NCBI GenBank assembly: GCA_015059425.1
Contig: SVAM01000002.1
Span: 1 to 64,000 of the forward strand
DNA: 64,000 nucleotides
Direction of reading: 5' to 3'
Source of the DNA: Bacillota bacterium
GTDB lineage: Bacteria > Bacillota_I > Bacilli_A > RF39 > UBA660
Shown here: positions 1 to 8,890 of the stretch, piece by piece
Numbering within the stretch: position 1 is the first letter of the stretch
How the letters are laid out: every line of letters begins with the position of its first letter
Notes under the pieces: model-generated
Told to the model about the DNA's origin: nothing
Databases searched by the model: none
What the model saw: only the letters and a program-made list of their open reading frames with translations
Program-made: the position numbers and the translations under genes

Positions 1-1306
1 TATAAGAAGTAAAAAGAAAATATTATTAATTGGAATAATATTATTTTGCGTTAGTGTAACTTTAATATTAGCTACAAGTTTAGCAGCTTATAAAAAAACA
101 ACAACAATTAAAATAGCAGAAGGTACTATAAATTATACTATACCAGATATGAAGATAGTTGCTATTGAAATATGTGATGATTTAGGCTGTCAATCTAGTG
201 ATACTATTCCAACTATTGATGGATATTTTATAGATACAAGATATAGTTATTGTGAATATTATGATCAAAATAAAAATGAAATGATAAGAACTGGAAGTAT
301 TAAATATATAAATAGTAATTTAACGATAGAAGGGTTAACTCATAAAAACTCTAAATGTTATATACAATTCAATACATATTTTCCAGAATCTATAAGTATA
401 AGTGATATAGTTGCGAATGCAGATATAGAGGAAAGAACAGATTTTAGTAAACCATATAGCGTAGTTACTACTAATAAATTATTTAAAACCCAAGACAATG
501 ATGGTGATACATATTATTATGCAGGAAAACCAACAGATAATTATATAAGATTCGCAGATAGGGATTGGAGAATCATAAGAATAAATGGTGATGGTTCTTT
601 AAGAATAATGCAATCTACTCCATATATTTATTATAATTTCACAGAGAATAGCTATGAAGCTTTTTATGACAATTTATTTGACCCTACTTGGAGCAACTTT
701 TCTGGTCTTTATTGGTGGGAACAAGATTTTAATCCATCTGGTAATTTTGTAGTTTCATCTAATTTTTGTAATAATTATGAATTATATGATTATAACAATG
801 AAGTATTATTTAATGAAGAATATAAAAAAGTGTCTTATTCTGGAGGAGGAACTGATATATGGAGTATTGGTATATGGCAAACTAATAAGTATTATTGGGC
901 ATATTCAAAAATTAATAATTATAATCCAACTTTATTATGTGATGAGGCTTATCAAAAAAATAATTCTGTTACTATTTTAACAGCTCATGAGGCAATGTTA
1001 TCTGGTATAACTTTAACTAATAATGGTACATATTTACCAAAAGGTACATTGACATTAGATGCTCATTCATCTGTAGGAACTTGTTGGAAGACGGCCTTAA
1101 ATAATGATTTCCCACCAAATATTTCTATGTGTGATATTTCAGTCTCGAATGGTAATAATTATTTGTATACTATTTCGCCTAAAGATTTTTCTGGGTTAAG
1201 AAGTAGTAATGGCGGAAATGTGTATCCAGTAATAAGTTTAAATAAAGATATTAAATTAACGGGTTCAGGTACAGAAAACGATCCATATGTAGTTGTTGGA
1301 TGGTAA
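1..1306 (+). CDS. Signal-anchored surface protein, paralog family with 'YIRFADRDWRIIRINGDGSLRIM' core (5' end outside the window)
   Basis: Reading frame is open from nt 2 (IRSKKKILLIGIILFCVSVTLILATSLAAYKKTTTIKIAEG...), upstream of the track's ATG at 149. Nt 1-127 are identical to 21126-21252, the N-terminus of the 21112 paralog. Confidence 0.85.
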   Translation, partial: IRSKKKILLIGIILFCVSVTLILATSLAAYKKTTTIKIAEGTINYTIPDMKIVAIEICDDLGCQSSDTIPTIDGYFIDTRYSYCEYYDQNKNEMIRTGSIKYINSNLTIEGLTHKNSKCYIQFNTYFPESISISDIVANADIEERTDFSKPYSVVTTNKLFKTQDNDGDTYYYAGKPTDNYIRFADRDWRIIRINGDGSLRIMQSTPYIYYNFTENSYEAFYDNLFDPTWSNFSGLYWWEQDFNPSGNFVVSSNFCNNYELYDYNNEVLFNEEYKKVSYSGGGTDIWSIGIWQTNKYYWAYSKINNYNPTLLCDEAYQKNNSVTILTAHEAMLSGITLTNNGTYLPKGTLTLDAHSSVGTCWKTALNNDFPPNISMCDISVSNGNNYLYTISPKDFSGLRSSNGGNVYPVISLNKDIKLTGSGTENDPYVVVGW

Positions 1307-1370
1307 TATTAAATTTTTTGAGACATTTTTACTCGACAGTCTCAGGATATAAATTAATATAAATAAAAAC

Positions 1371-1399
1371 TTGACAATTAACATATAATAGATTATAAT
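1371..1399 (+). promoter_or_regulatory. SigA-type promoter for infC operon (TTGACA-17-TATAAT)
   Basis: TTGACA 1371-1376, TATAAT 1394-1399, 17-nt spacer. Confidence 0.75.
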
Positions 1400-1404
1400 G
1401 TAAA

Positions 1405-1530
1405 AGAAATTTAAAGAGGAAAGCGAATATATATTCCACCTGATGAGCTAAAGCACATAGGTAAAAAGCCATAAATAATATAATTATAATATGTCTTTTT
1501 AGGTGGAATATGTATATATTCTACCTTTTT
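1405..1530 (+). ncRNA. L20-type ribosomal protein leader / transcription attenuator of infC-rpmI-rplT
   Basis: ATATTCCACCT (1431-1441) can pair with AGGTGGAATAT (1501-1511). That segment can alternatively pair with ATATTCTACCT (1516-1526), followed by a T tract. Position upstream of infC-rpmI-rplT matches the known Firmicutes L20 leader. Confidence 0.75.
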
Positions 1531-1552
1531 AATTATATGGAGGTGCATTTAT

Positions 1553-2077
1553 ATAGCAAGTGTAAATAAGGAGTTACTAATTAATGAGCAAATTAAAGTT
1601 AGTGAAGTGATGGTTATTGGTCCAAATGGAGAACAAATGGGTCAAAAAAAATTAGAGGATGCTTTAACTTTAGCAAGATATGCAGGTTTAGATTTAGTTT
1701 TAATGAACGAAAATGGTAATATGTCAGTAGCCAAAATTATGGATTACAACAAATATCGTTATGAAAGACAAAAGAAATTAAAAGAACAACAAAAGAAACA
1801 AAGAGAAACTAATAAAGAACTAAAAGAATATCGTTTATCTACAACTATTGATATTCATGATTTTGAAACTCGTGTAAGAAATGCTAAAGATTATTTAGTT
1901 AAAGGGCATCGTATTAAAGCCTTTATAAGATTTAAAGGACGCCAAATGGCTAGACCAGAATTAGGTAAGGATGTATTACTTAGATTTGCAGAAGCTCTAA
2001 ATGAAGTAGCGACTATTGAAACAGAACCTAAATTAGAAGGTAGACAAATGTTTATGCTATTAGCACCAAAAAAATAG
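1553..2077 (+). CDS. infC: Translation initiation factor IF-3, probable AUA start
   Basis: Protein ASVNKELLINEQIKVSEVMVIGPNGEQMGQKKLEDAL...GRQMFMLLAPKK is IF3. GGAGG at 1539-1543 lies 9 nt before ATA at 1553. No ATG/GTG/TTG precedes the conserved IF3 N-terminus in frame. Confidence 0.85.
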   Translation: MASVNKELLINEQIKVSEVMVIGPNGEQMGQKKLEDALTLARYAGLDLVLMNENGNMSVAKIMDYNKYRYERQKKLKEQQKKQRETNKELKEYRLSTTIDIHDFETRVRNAKDYLVKGHRIKAFIRFKGRQMARPELGKDVLLRFAEALNEVATIETEPKLEGRQMFMLLAPKK

Positions 2078-2092
2078 TAGGAGGAAATTATT

Positions 2093-2287
2093 ATGGCAAA
2101 GAGCAAACAAAAAACTCATAAAGCAAGTAGTAAAGTTTTAACTAAGAAAAAAAATGGTACATTAACATACAAACAAAGTAATGGTAACCACAAAACAAAT
2201 AAAGATTCATCAAAACAAGTACGTCAAAGAAGAAATAAAGGCGTATTAGCTAAAGGAGAAGCTAGCAGATTAAAATCTGTTATCTAA
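2093..2287 (+). CDS. rpmI: 50S ribosomal protein L35
   Basis: 64-aa basic protein between infC and rplT; KSKQKTHKASSK. Confidence 0.9.
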   Translation: MAKSKQKTHKASSKVLTKKKNGTLTYKQSNGNHKTNKDSSKQVRQRRNKGVLAKGEASRLKSVI

Positions 2288-2302
2288 TTAGGAGGGTAGA
2301 AC

Positions 2303-2845
2303 ATGACAAGAGTTAAAGGCGGAACTGTTTCTAAAAACAGAAGAAGAAAAGTATTAAAAGAAGCTAAAGGTTACTTTGGAAGTAAACATAGATTATATAA
2401 AACTGCTCAAGAACAAGTTTTCCATAGTGGAGCATATGCTTATCGTGATCGTAAACAAAATAAGAGAAACTTCAGAAAATTATGGATAACAAGAATTAAT
2501 GCTGCATGTCGTTTAAATGAAATTAGTTATTCTAAATTTATGAATGGTTTAGCAAAAGCTGGTATTGAAATTAATCGTAAGATGTTATCTGAAATGGCTA
2601 TTAATGATGCAGCTGCATTTACAGAATTAGTAAATCTTGCTAAAGCTGCATTAGATGGTAAAACTGTAAAAACTACTGCTAAAAAAGAAACTAAAAAAGT
2701 TGAAGAAAAAATTGTAGAAACTAAAGAAGAAGCTAAAGATTATAGTAAAATGACTTTAGCAGAACTTAAAGCTGTTGCTAAAGAGCAAGGCATCAAAGGT
2801 TTTTCTACAATGAAAAAAGACGAATTACTTGCTAATTTAAAATAA
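2303..2845 (+). CDS. rplT: 50S ribosomal protein L20 with C-terminal SAP/Rho-N-like extension
   Basis: L20 core [38 protein letters not shown]..., then lysine/glutamate-rich linker and '[34 protein letters not shown]'. Confidence 0.9.
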   Translation: MTRVKGGTVSKNRRRKVLKEAKGYFGSKHRLYKTAQEQVFHSGAYAYRDRKQNKRNFRKLWITRINAACRLNEISYSKFMNGLAKAGIEINRKMLSEMAINDAAAFTELVNLAKAALDGKTVKTTAKKETKKVEEKIVETKEEAKDYSKMTLAELKAVAKEQGIKGFSTMKKDELLANLK

Positions 2846-2854
2846 GTTAAACTG

Positions 2855-2879
2855 AGGCACTAAGGTGCTTCTTTTTTTG
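2855..2879 (+). terminator. Intrinsic terminator after rplT
   Basis: AGGCAC-taag-GTGCTT followed by a T-rich tract. Confidence 0.7.
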
Positions 2880-2915
2880 TAATATATATGATATAATTTT
2901 TTACAGGTGAATATT

Positions 2916-3446
2916 ATGAAAATTTATTTAGTTGCAGGTAAATCTGGTTCAGGTAAAGGTGAAGTAGCAAAAATTATTGAAGAATATTATACATCTATAG
3001 GTAAAAAGGCAATTATAACTGAATATAGTAAATATATAAAAATGTATGCTAAGGAAATAATTAATTGGGATGGTAGTAATCCTAAACCGCGAAAATTTTT
3101 ACAAGATTTAGGTGTTACAATTAGACATAATATGGATATGCCATTATTTTTTGTAAATAGAATGATTGATGACATAAAAGTGTATAGTTTATATTATGAT
3201 GTTGTAATAATTAGTGATGTTAGATTACCTGAGGAAATTGAAGAATTAAAAAAAATATATAAAGATGTATGTTCAATGTATATAATTAATCAATTTGAAC
3301 CTAGTAAATTATCTTTAGAAGAGCAAATGCATCCAACAGAAACTGCATTAGAAAATTATAGTGATTTTGATATAACTATAACAAATGATAATATAAATGT
3401 TTTAGATAATAAAGTAATAGAATTTTTAGAAAGTAGTGAATTTTAA
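2916..3446 (+). CDS. P-loop nucleotide/deoxynucleoside monophosphate kinase-like protein
   Basis: N-terminal VAGKSGSGKGEVAKII Walker A; DVRLPEEIEEL motif. ATG at 2916 preferred over GTG 2907. Confidence 0.6.
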   Translation: MKIYLVAGKSGSGKGEVAKIIEEYYTSIGKKAIITEYSKYIKMYAKEIINWDGSNPKPRKFLQDLGVTIRHNMDMPLFFVNRMIDDIKVYSLYYDVVIISDVRLPEEIEELKKIYKDVCSMYIINQFEPSKLSLEEQMHPTETALENYSDFDITITNDNINVLDNKVIEFLESSEF

Positions 3447-5197
3447 TGAATTTAAAAGATGAATTTATAAAATATTTTGTAAGCCAAGGACATGTACAAA
3501 TACCTAGTGCTCCTCTAATACCTGAAAATGATCCGTCAGTATTATTTAATACTGCAGGAATGCAGCCATTAATACCTTATTTAATGGGTAAAAAACATCC
3601 TGAAGGAACAAGATTATGTGATTATCAAAAATGTGTTCGATTAACGGACTTAGATAGTATTGGAGATTTAACTCATCATACATTTTTTGAAATGTTAGGT
3701 AACTGGAGCTTAGGAGATTATTTTAAAAAAGAAAGTATTGGTTTTAGTTTTGAATTTTTAACTAAAGTTTTAAATATACCAGTAGAAAAACTGGCTGTTA
3801 CAGTTTTTGAAGGTAATGAAGATATTCCAAGAGATGAGTTTGCTGCAAACTGTTGGAAAGAATTAGGTATAAGTGAAGATAGAATTGCGTATTTAGGAGT
3901 CAAAGACAATTTCTGGATAGCTGGTGAATCTGGCCCTTGTGGTGGAGATACAGAAATATTTTATTTTAGAAGTAATGATGAAATACCGTCAAAGTTTGAT
4001 CCAAATGATGATAGATGGGTTGAAATATGGAATAACGTATTTATGGAATATAATAAAGCAGAAGATGGTACTATTACAGAACTACCTCAAAAAAATGTAG
4101 ATACTGGAATGGGGCTTGAAAGAGTTGTAGCAGTATTAGAAGGTGTAAATGATAATTATAAGACTTCTATTTGGAAAGAAATAATTGCGGAAATTGAAAG
4201 AGTTAGTAATAAAACATATGAAGGCAACGAAGTTAGTATGCGTATTATTGCTGACCATATTAGAACTAGTGTATTTATTAGTGCGGATCATGCTGGCATA
4301 AAACCTAGTAATACAGATCAAGGTTATATTTTAAGAAGATTAATTAGACGTGCAGTCCGTCATGCTAAAAAGTTAGAAATTAACACAAATGAAAATTGGA
4401 TGGAAAGTATTGCTTTAGAAGTAATAAAAAAATATGAAAATTATTATTCTGAAATAAAAGATAATAAAGAAGTCGTTTTAGAAGTTTTAAAGAATGAAAA
4501 TATTAAATTCAATCGTACTTTAGAAAAAGGTTTAAGAGAATTTGATAAATTAATTAAAAATTTAAATAGTGATACTATTGATAAAGATATAGCATTTAAA
4601 TTATATGACACATATGGTTTTCCAATTGAATTAACAGAGGAAATGGCAAGTGAACATGACTTAAAAGTAGATGCTCAAGGTTTTAAAGAAAAATTTAAAG
4701 CGCATCAAGAATTATCTAGAACAGCAAGTGCTGGTAAGTTTAAAGGTGGGCTATCTGGTACTGGAGAAATGGAAACAAAATATCACACTGCTACGCATTT
4801 ACTTAATGCTGCTTTAAAAATTGTAGTAGGTGATGGAGTTCATCAAAAAGGAAGCAATATTACGTCAGAAAGAATGCGTTTTGATTTTTCTTGTGATCAT
4901 AAATTAAGTGATGAAGAAAAACAAAAAGTAGAAGAATTAGTGAATTCTTGGATAAAAGATGATATATCAGTTACAATGGAAACTATGAGTAAAGAAGAAG
5001 CTGTTAAAAGTGGTGCAGAAGCAATGTTTATTGAAAAATATGCTGATATTGTAAATGTTTATAGTATTGGTGATATATCAAAAGAGATTTGTGGTGGACC
5101 TCATGTTAAAACAACTGGAAAGCTTGGAACATTTAAAATCAAAAAAGAAGAAGCTAGTAGTGCTGGTGTAAGAAGAATAAAGGCTATTTTAGAATAG
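3446..5197 (+). CDS. alaS: Alanyl-tRNA synthetase, short form (catalytic + editing domains, no C-Ala/DHHA1)
   Basis: Class II AlaRS signatures (FNTAGMQPLIPYLMG, FFEMLGNWSLGDYFK, GESGPCGG). Editing motifs HTATHLL and CGGPHV. Ends at 583 aa. Confidence 0.9.
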   Translation: MNLKDEFIKYFVSQGHVQIPSAPLIPENDPSVLFNTAGMQPLIPYLMGKKHPEGTRLCDYQKCVRLTDLDSIGDLTHHTFFEMLGNWSLGDYFKKESIGFSFEFLTKVLNIPVEKLAVTVFEGNEDIPRDEFAANCWKELGISEDRIAYLGVKDNFWIAGESGPCGGDTEIFYFRSNDEIPSKFDPNDDRWVEIWNNVFMEYNKAEDGTITELPQKNVDTGMGLERVVAVLEGVNDNYKTSIWKEIIAEIERVSNKTYEGNEVSMRIIADHIRTSVFISADHAGIKPSNTDQGYILRRLIRRAVRHAKKLEINTNENWMESIALEVIKKYENYYSEIKDNKEVVLEVLKNENIKFNRTLEKGLREFDKLIKNLNSDTIDKDIAFKLYDTYGFPIELTEEMASEHDLKVDAQGFKEKFKAHQELSRTASAGKFKGGLSGTGEMETKYHTATHLLNAALKIVVGDGVHQKGSNITSERMRFDFSCDHKLSDEEKQKVEELVNSWIKDDISVTMETMSKEEAVKSGAEAMFIEKYADIVNVYSIGDISKEICGGPHVKTTGKLGTFKIKKEEASSAGVRRIKAILE

Positions 5198-5249
5198 ACT
5201 TTATTTTTATTTTATGATATTATTAAGTAGAATAGAAAAGGTGAGACTT

Positions 5250-6329
5250 ATGACTATACTTAGTATTGGAAAATGTACTTATGATATAATTTGCCCTGTA
5301 GATGAATATCCAGTTGAAGGTACTAAATATTTATTAAATAGTAATGTAGAGTGTGGCGGAGGGACAGCGTCTAATATTGCTTATTTATTGGGTAAATGGG
5401 GAGAAACATCATATATAGCAGGTGTAATAGGTTCTGATGATTATGCTACTAAAATAACTAAAGAGTTTCAACAGGCATTAGTTAAAACTGATTATTTAGA
5501 AACAGCCTATAATACTGCTACTCCTATTTCAATATTAATAGTTAATAAGAAAAAAGCTACTAGAACTCGTTTTGATGTTGTAAGTGCATCACAGCCAGGT
5601 CTAAAAAAAACAGATTATGCTATTAAACCTGATTTAATATTTACCGATGGTAAAGATTATGCCGCAGCTGTAAATGCATTAAATAAGTTTCCAAATGCTA
5701 TAAGTATAATTGACGCAGGAACTGTAGATAGAGATATGCTAGAGTTATGTAAATATGTTAAATATATAGTGTGTTCTAAATATTTTGCAGAAACCGTTAC
5801 AAATTTAAAAATAGATTATGATAATTCAAATAGCTTAGTAAATGTATATAAAAAATTAAAAAATAGATATCCTAACAATAACATAATTATTACTTTAGAA
5901 AATATGGGAGCTATGTATACTATTAATAATGAAATAAAAATAATGCCTGGTATTAAAACTGAAGTCGTAGATCCAAGTGGTGCAGGAGATATTTTTAGAG
6001 GTACATTTGCATACTGTTTAGTTAATAATTTTGATATAGAAAAAGCAATAACATATTCAAATATTGCGGCTGGTTTATCAGTTGGTAAAATTGGTATACG
6101 AACTTCAATACCTACTATTAAAGAAGTAATAAGTTATTATAATAAAAAATTTAATATTGTTACTCCAATAGAGGAAAAAAAAGAAGAAGTTAAACCGGCA
6201 AATTTACTTCCTGATATACCGGATGCTAGTAGTGTTATTATACCAGAATATAAAAAAGACGTTAACACTGATTTTGTTATTGGAAATAAAACTGTTTCTA
6301 GTGTAGGAGAAAGTAATGTTCAGCAGTAG
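5250..6329 (+). CDS. PfkB-family sugar/nucleoside kinase
   Basis: GGGTASNIAYLLGKWG and DPSGAGDIFRGTFAYCL motifs. AGGTGA RBS upstream of ATG 5250. Confidence 0.8.
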   Translation: MTILSIGKCTYDIICPVDEYPVEGTKYLLNSNVECGGGTASNIAYLLGKWGETSYIAGVIGSDDYATKITKEFQQALVKTDYLETAYNTATPISILIVNKKKATRTRFDVVSASQPGLKKTDYAIKPDLIFTDGKDYAAAVNALNKFPNAISIIDAGTVDRDMLELCKYVKYIVCSKYFAETVTNLKIDYDNSNSLVNVYKKLKNRYPNNNIIITLENMGAMYTINNEIKIMPGIKTEVVDPSGAGDIFRGTFAYCLVNNFDIEKAITYSNIAAGLSVGKIGIRTSIPTIKEVISYYNKKFNIVTPIEEKKEEVKPANLLPDIPDASSVIIPEYKKDVNTDFVIGNKTVSSVGESNVQQ

Positions 6330-6579
6330 ATCTCCAGTATTAAATGTTCATGGTGAAACTAGAGATACTGTAGTATTTGTTTTAAATGATTTTATTAATG
6401 ATAATGTAAAATTAGAAAATGAATATATAGGTGTTATACATGGAATAAGTTCTAATATACTAAAAAATAGAATTCATGAATTGTTGAAATGCAATAGAAA
6501 TGTAGATTCGTTTAGGATAAATATATGGAATCCGGGTATGACTATTATTAAATTAAAAATTAAAGCTAATCTTAATTAG
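6316..6579 (+). CDS. Small stand-alone Smr-domain-like protein
   Basis: LNVHGETRDTVVFVLNDFI...IGVIHGISSNILKNRIHELLK...NPGMTIIKLKI follows the Smr domain pattern (LDLHG, HG.G...L, G.T). Overlaps the upstream gene by 14 nt. Confidence 0.55.
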   Translation: MFSSRSPVLNVHGETRDTVVFVLNDFINDNVKLENEYIGVIHGISSNILKNRIHELLKCNRNVDSFRINIWNPGMTIIKLKIKANLN

Positions 6580-6588
6580 CTTTTTTCT
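6564..6588 (+). terminator. Intrinsic terminator overlapping the end of the Smr-like CDS
   Basis: AAGCTAAT-ctt-AATTAGCTT + T tract. Confidence 0.7.
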
Positions 6589-6597
6589 TGACGCAAA

Positions 6598-6627
6598 TTT
6601 GACATTTTGATAAAAATATGCTAAAAT
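6598..6627 (+). promoter_or_regulatory. SigA-type promoter 1 of duplicated pair
   Basis: CAAATTTGACA-17-TAAAAT. Confidence 0.5.
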
Positions 6628-6751
6628 TATAATAATTAATAAGGGGTTAATAAATAAAAAAATTAATTTTTTTATTAAGAAATATGCGATATAAGAAATC
6701 GACAAGAAAAGTCAATATATAATTTGAAGAATATATGACTTTAACACAAAT

Positions 6752-6780
6752 TTGACATTTAGACAAAAATGTGATATAAT
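6752..6780 (+). promoter_or_regulatory. SigA-type promoter 2 of duplicated pair
   Basis: CAAATTTGACA-17-TATAAT; spacer resembles that of promoter 1. Confidence 0.6.
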
Positions 6781-6810
6781 GTAATTGTAGTTGAAATAGG
6801 GGGTTAAATT

Positions 6811-7230
6811 ATGAAAGGTTATGTTTTAGATTATATTAATGAAAACGAATTTAAAAAATTAGAAAGAGCTTTAAAAAAATATAATATGTTAGCTTTTAAA
6901 AAGTTAAACTTTGATTATTATCCATCACTTAGAAATGGTAATTTTGTAGGAGAGCTTATTAGTACAAATAAAAAAGAAGGTACTGAAAAATATGAACTTA
7001 AATTACCTAGCGATAAAATGTTTGCGGCTGTACATGGTGAAGTTAAATTATATTATACTGTATATGTTAAAGAAGGAACTATACTGTTAGATACTATTAC
7101 TCCAACAGATATTTTATTAGAAGGACATATGAGTGAACTTACAACTTATAAAGGTGTAATGATATCTAAAGCTAATGCATCTAAAGATAAATTCAAAATT
7201 GATTTATTAAATATGTTACATGGTGAGTAA
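6811..7230 (+). CDS. Conserved-looking hypothetical protein
   Basis: 139-aa ORF with GGGGG-type RBS and good upstream promoter; no family recognised. Confidence 0.65.
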   Translation: MKGYVLDYINENEFKKLERALKKYNMLAFKKLNFDYYPSLRNGNFVGELISTNKKEGTEKYELKLPSDKMFAAVHGEVKLYYTVYVKEGTILLDTITPTDILLEGHMSELTTYKGVMISKANASKDKFKIDLLNMLHGE

Positions 7231-7254
7231 CATATTTTTTAGAAAAGAGATTTT

Positions 7255-8064
7255 ATGAAAAGATTTAATAGATTTAAAGCAAAAGATAGTAAAGCAATTT
7301 TTACTACTAAAGCTATGGGAGCTGTAAGATTAAGAGGTTCTTTTGCTATACAAGATTATCTTATTACTAATATTCTTGCAACAAATAAATATTGGGTCGA
7401 TTTAATTCATACTGAATATACTGATGAAGATATTGTTCATACATTTTTAATAAATACCGATAAAAGGACTTTATTTATTAAATGTTGTAAAGATAAAATT
7501 AGCATTCATTTTAGAAATATCACTCTAGAATATGCATTTGATTATGTTGGGATTGATTCCTATTGTACTAATTTAATAAACCAACAAAATAGATTTACGG
7601 AAAAAATGATTAATATTGAGTATCCAAATAAAAATCAATATATGATTATTGAAATTATATTTAATAGTAAAAAATTTGTTTTTAAAACAATTTATGATAC
7701 TACTGAGAATTATTCTACTGATTTATTGAGAACAATAAGTTTTAATAGCTCTATTATGGATTTAAAAAAATTTTTCATGGATAATTTTTATATAAAACAA
7801 AGTAATTATGAAAAAGGAAATGATACAATAATTTCTATATATGAACTTATAAATGGAGAATATGTAATTAAAGATGAACTTACAATTATAGATGGACACG
7901 TTATAAACTATTTATTAAGTTCTATAAAAGATAATGTAATTATAAGTGCTAAAGGAGAAGTTAGTGGAAAGCCAGAGATAACAATAATGAATTATACTCC
8001 TAGTAATATCGATTTAACAAAAGAAGCAAATCAATTACTTGTTAAAATAATGGGTTTAAAATGA
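7255..8064 (+). CDS. Hypothetical protein
   Basis: 269-aa ORF co-directional with 6811; no recognised motif. Confidence 0.65.
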   Translation: MKRFNRFKAKDSKAIFTTKAMGAVRLRGSFAIQDYLITNILATNKYWVDLIHTEYTDEDIVHTFLINTDKRTLFIKCCKDKISIHFRNITLEYAFDYVGIDSYCTNLINQQNRFTEKMINIEYPNKNQYMIIEIIFNSKKFVFKTIYDTTENYSTDLLRTISFNSSIMDLKKFFMDNFYIKQSNYEKGNDTIISIYELINGEYVIKDELTIIDGHVINYLLSSIKDNVIISAKGEVSGKPEITIMNYTPSNIDLTKEANQLLVKIMGLK

Positions 8065-8137
8065 TATTTTAAATCCTTTTTAGTTTATTTATTTACTTAA
8101 AGATTATACTTTGGTAAAATAATGGTGGTGATTTATT

Positions 8138-8890
8138 ATGTTGAAAATGAGTGATTTAACTGTTAGTGCAGATGATAAGATTATTTTAAATAATTTAAAT
8201 TTGGATATAAATGACGGAGAAATACATGTTTTAATGGGACAAAATGGAACTGGTAAAAGTACTTTATCTAAAGTTTTAATGGCTCATCCTGATTATAAAA
8301 TATTAAAGGGAAATATTATATATAATGATAATGTTCTTAATAATTTAGATACTACTAGTATTAGTAGATTAGGTTTTTTCTTATTAAGTCAAAATCCTGT
8401 AGAAATAGAAGGTATAACTAATTCTGAAATGTTACGTAATGTTTTAAGTGAAATTAATAATGAAAAAGTTGATATATTTAAGTTTAATAAAAAGTTAACT
8501 GAAGTTTGTAATATAATTGATATGCCAAAAGAGTATGTTCATAGAGATATTAATTTTAATATGAGTGGTGGCGAAAAGAAAAAAAATGAATTATTGCATT
8601 TATTTATGTTAGAACCTAAATTTGTAATATTAGATGAAATAGATTCAGGACTTGATATTGATGCTTTAAAAGTAGTAGGTACTTCTTTAAAAAAATATTA
8701 TGATTTATATAAACCATCAATTTTAATAATTACACATCATGCAGATATCTTAAAATATTTTGATGATTTTAAAGTTCATGTATTAAATAATGGTAGTATT
8801 GTAAAAAGTGGTAATAAAGATCTAATAAAAATAATAGAAAAAATAGGATTTAAGGCTAATGCTATTAATGGGAATGATATAAATGAATAA
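8138..8890 (+). CDS. sufC: Fe-S cluster assembly ATPase SufC
   Basis: ABC ATPase: GQNGTGKSTLSKVLM Walker A, MSGGEKKKNELLHL signature, FVILDEIDSGLDIDAL. Confidence 0.9.
   Translation: MLKMSDLTVSADDKIILNNLNLDINDGEIHVLMGQNGTGKSTLSKVLMAHPDYKILKGNIIYNDNVLNNLDTTSISRLGFFLLSQNPVEIEGITNSEMLRNVLSEINNEKVDIFKFNKKLTEVCNIIDMPKEYVHRDINFNMSGGEKKKNELLHLFMLEPKFVILDEIDSGLDIDALKVVGTSLKKYYDLYKPSILIITHHADILKYFDDFKVHVLNNGSIVKSGNKDLIKIIEKIGFKANAINGNDINE

Noticed and set aside
777-980. 67-aa ORF inside the first surface-protein gene
   Set aside because: Out-of-frame Ile/Lys-rich translation typical of AT-rich spurious ORFs.
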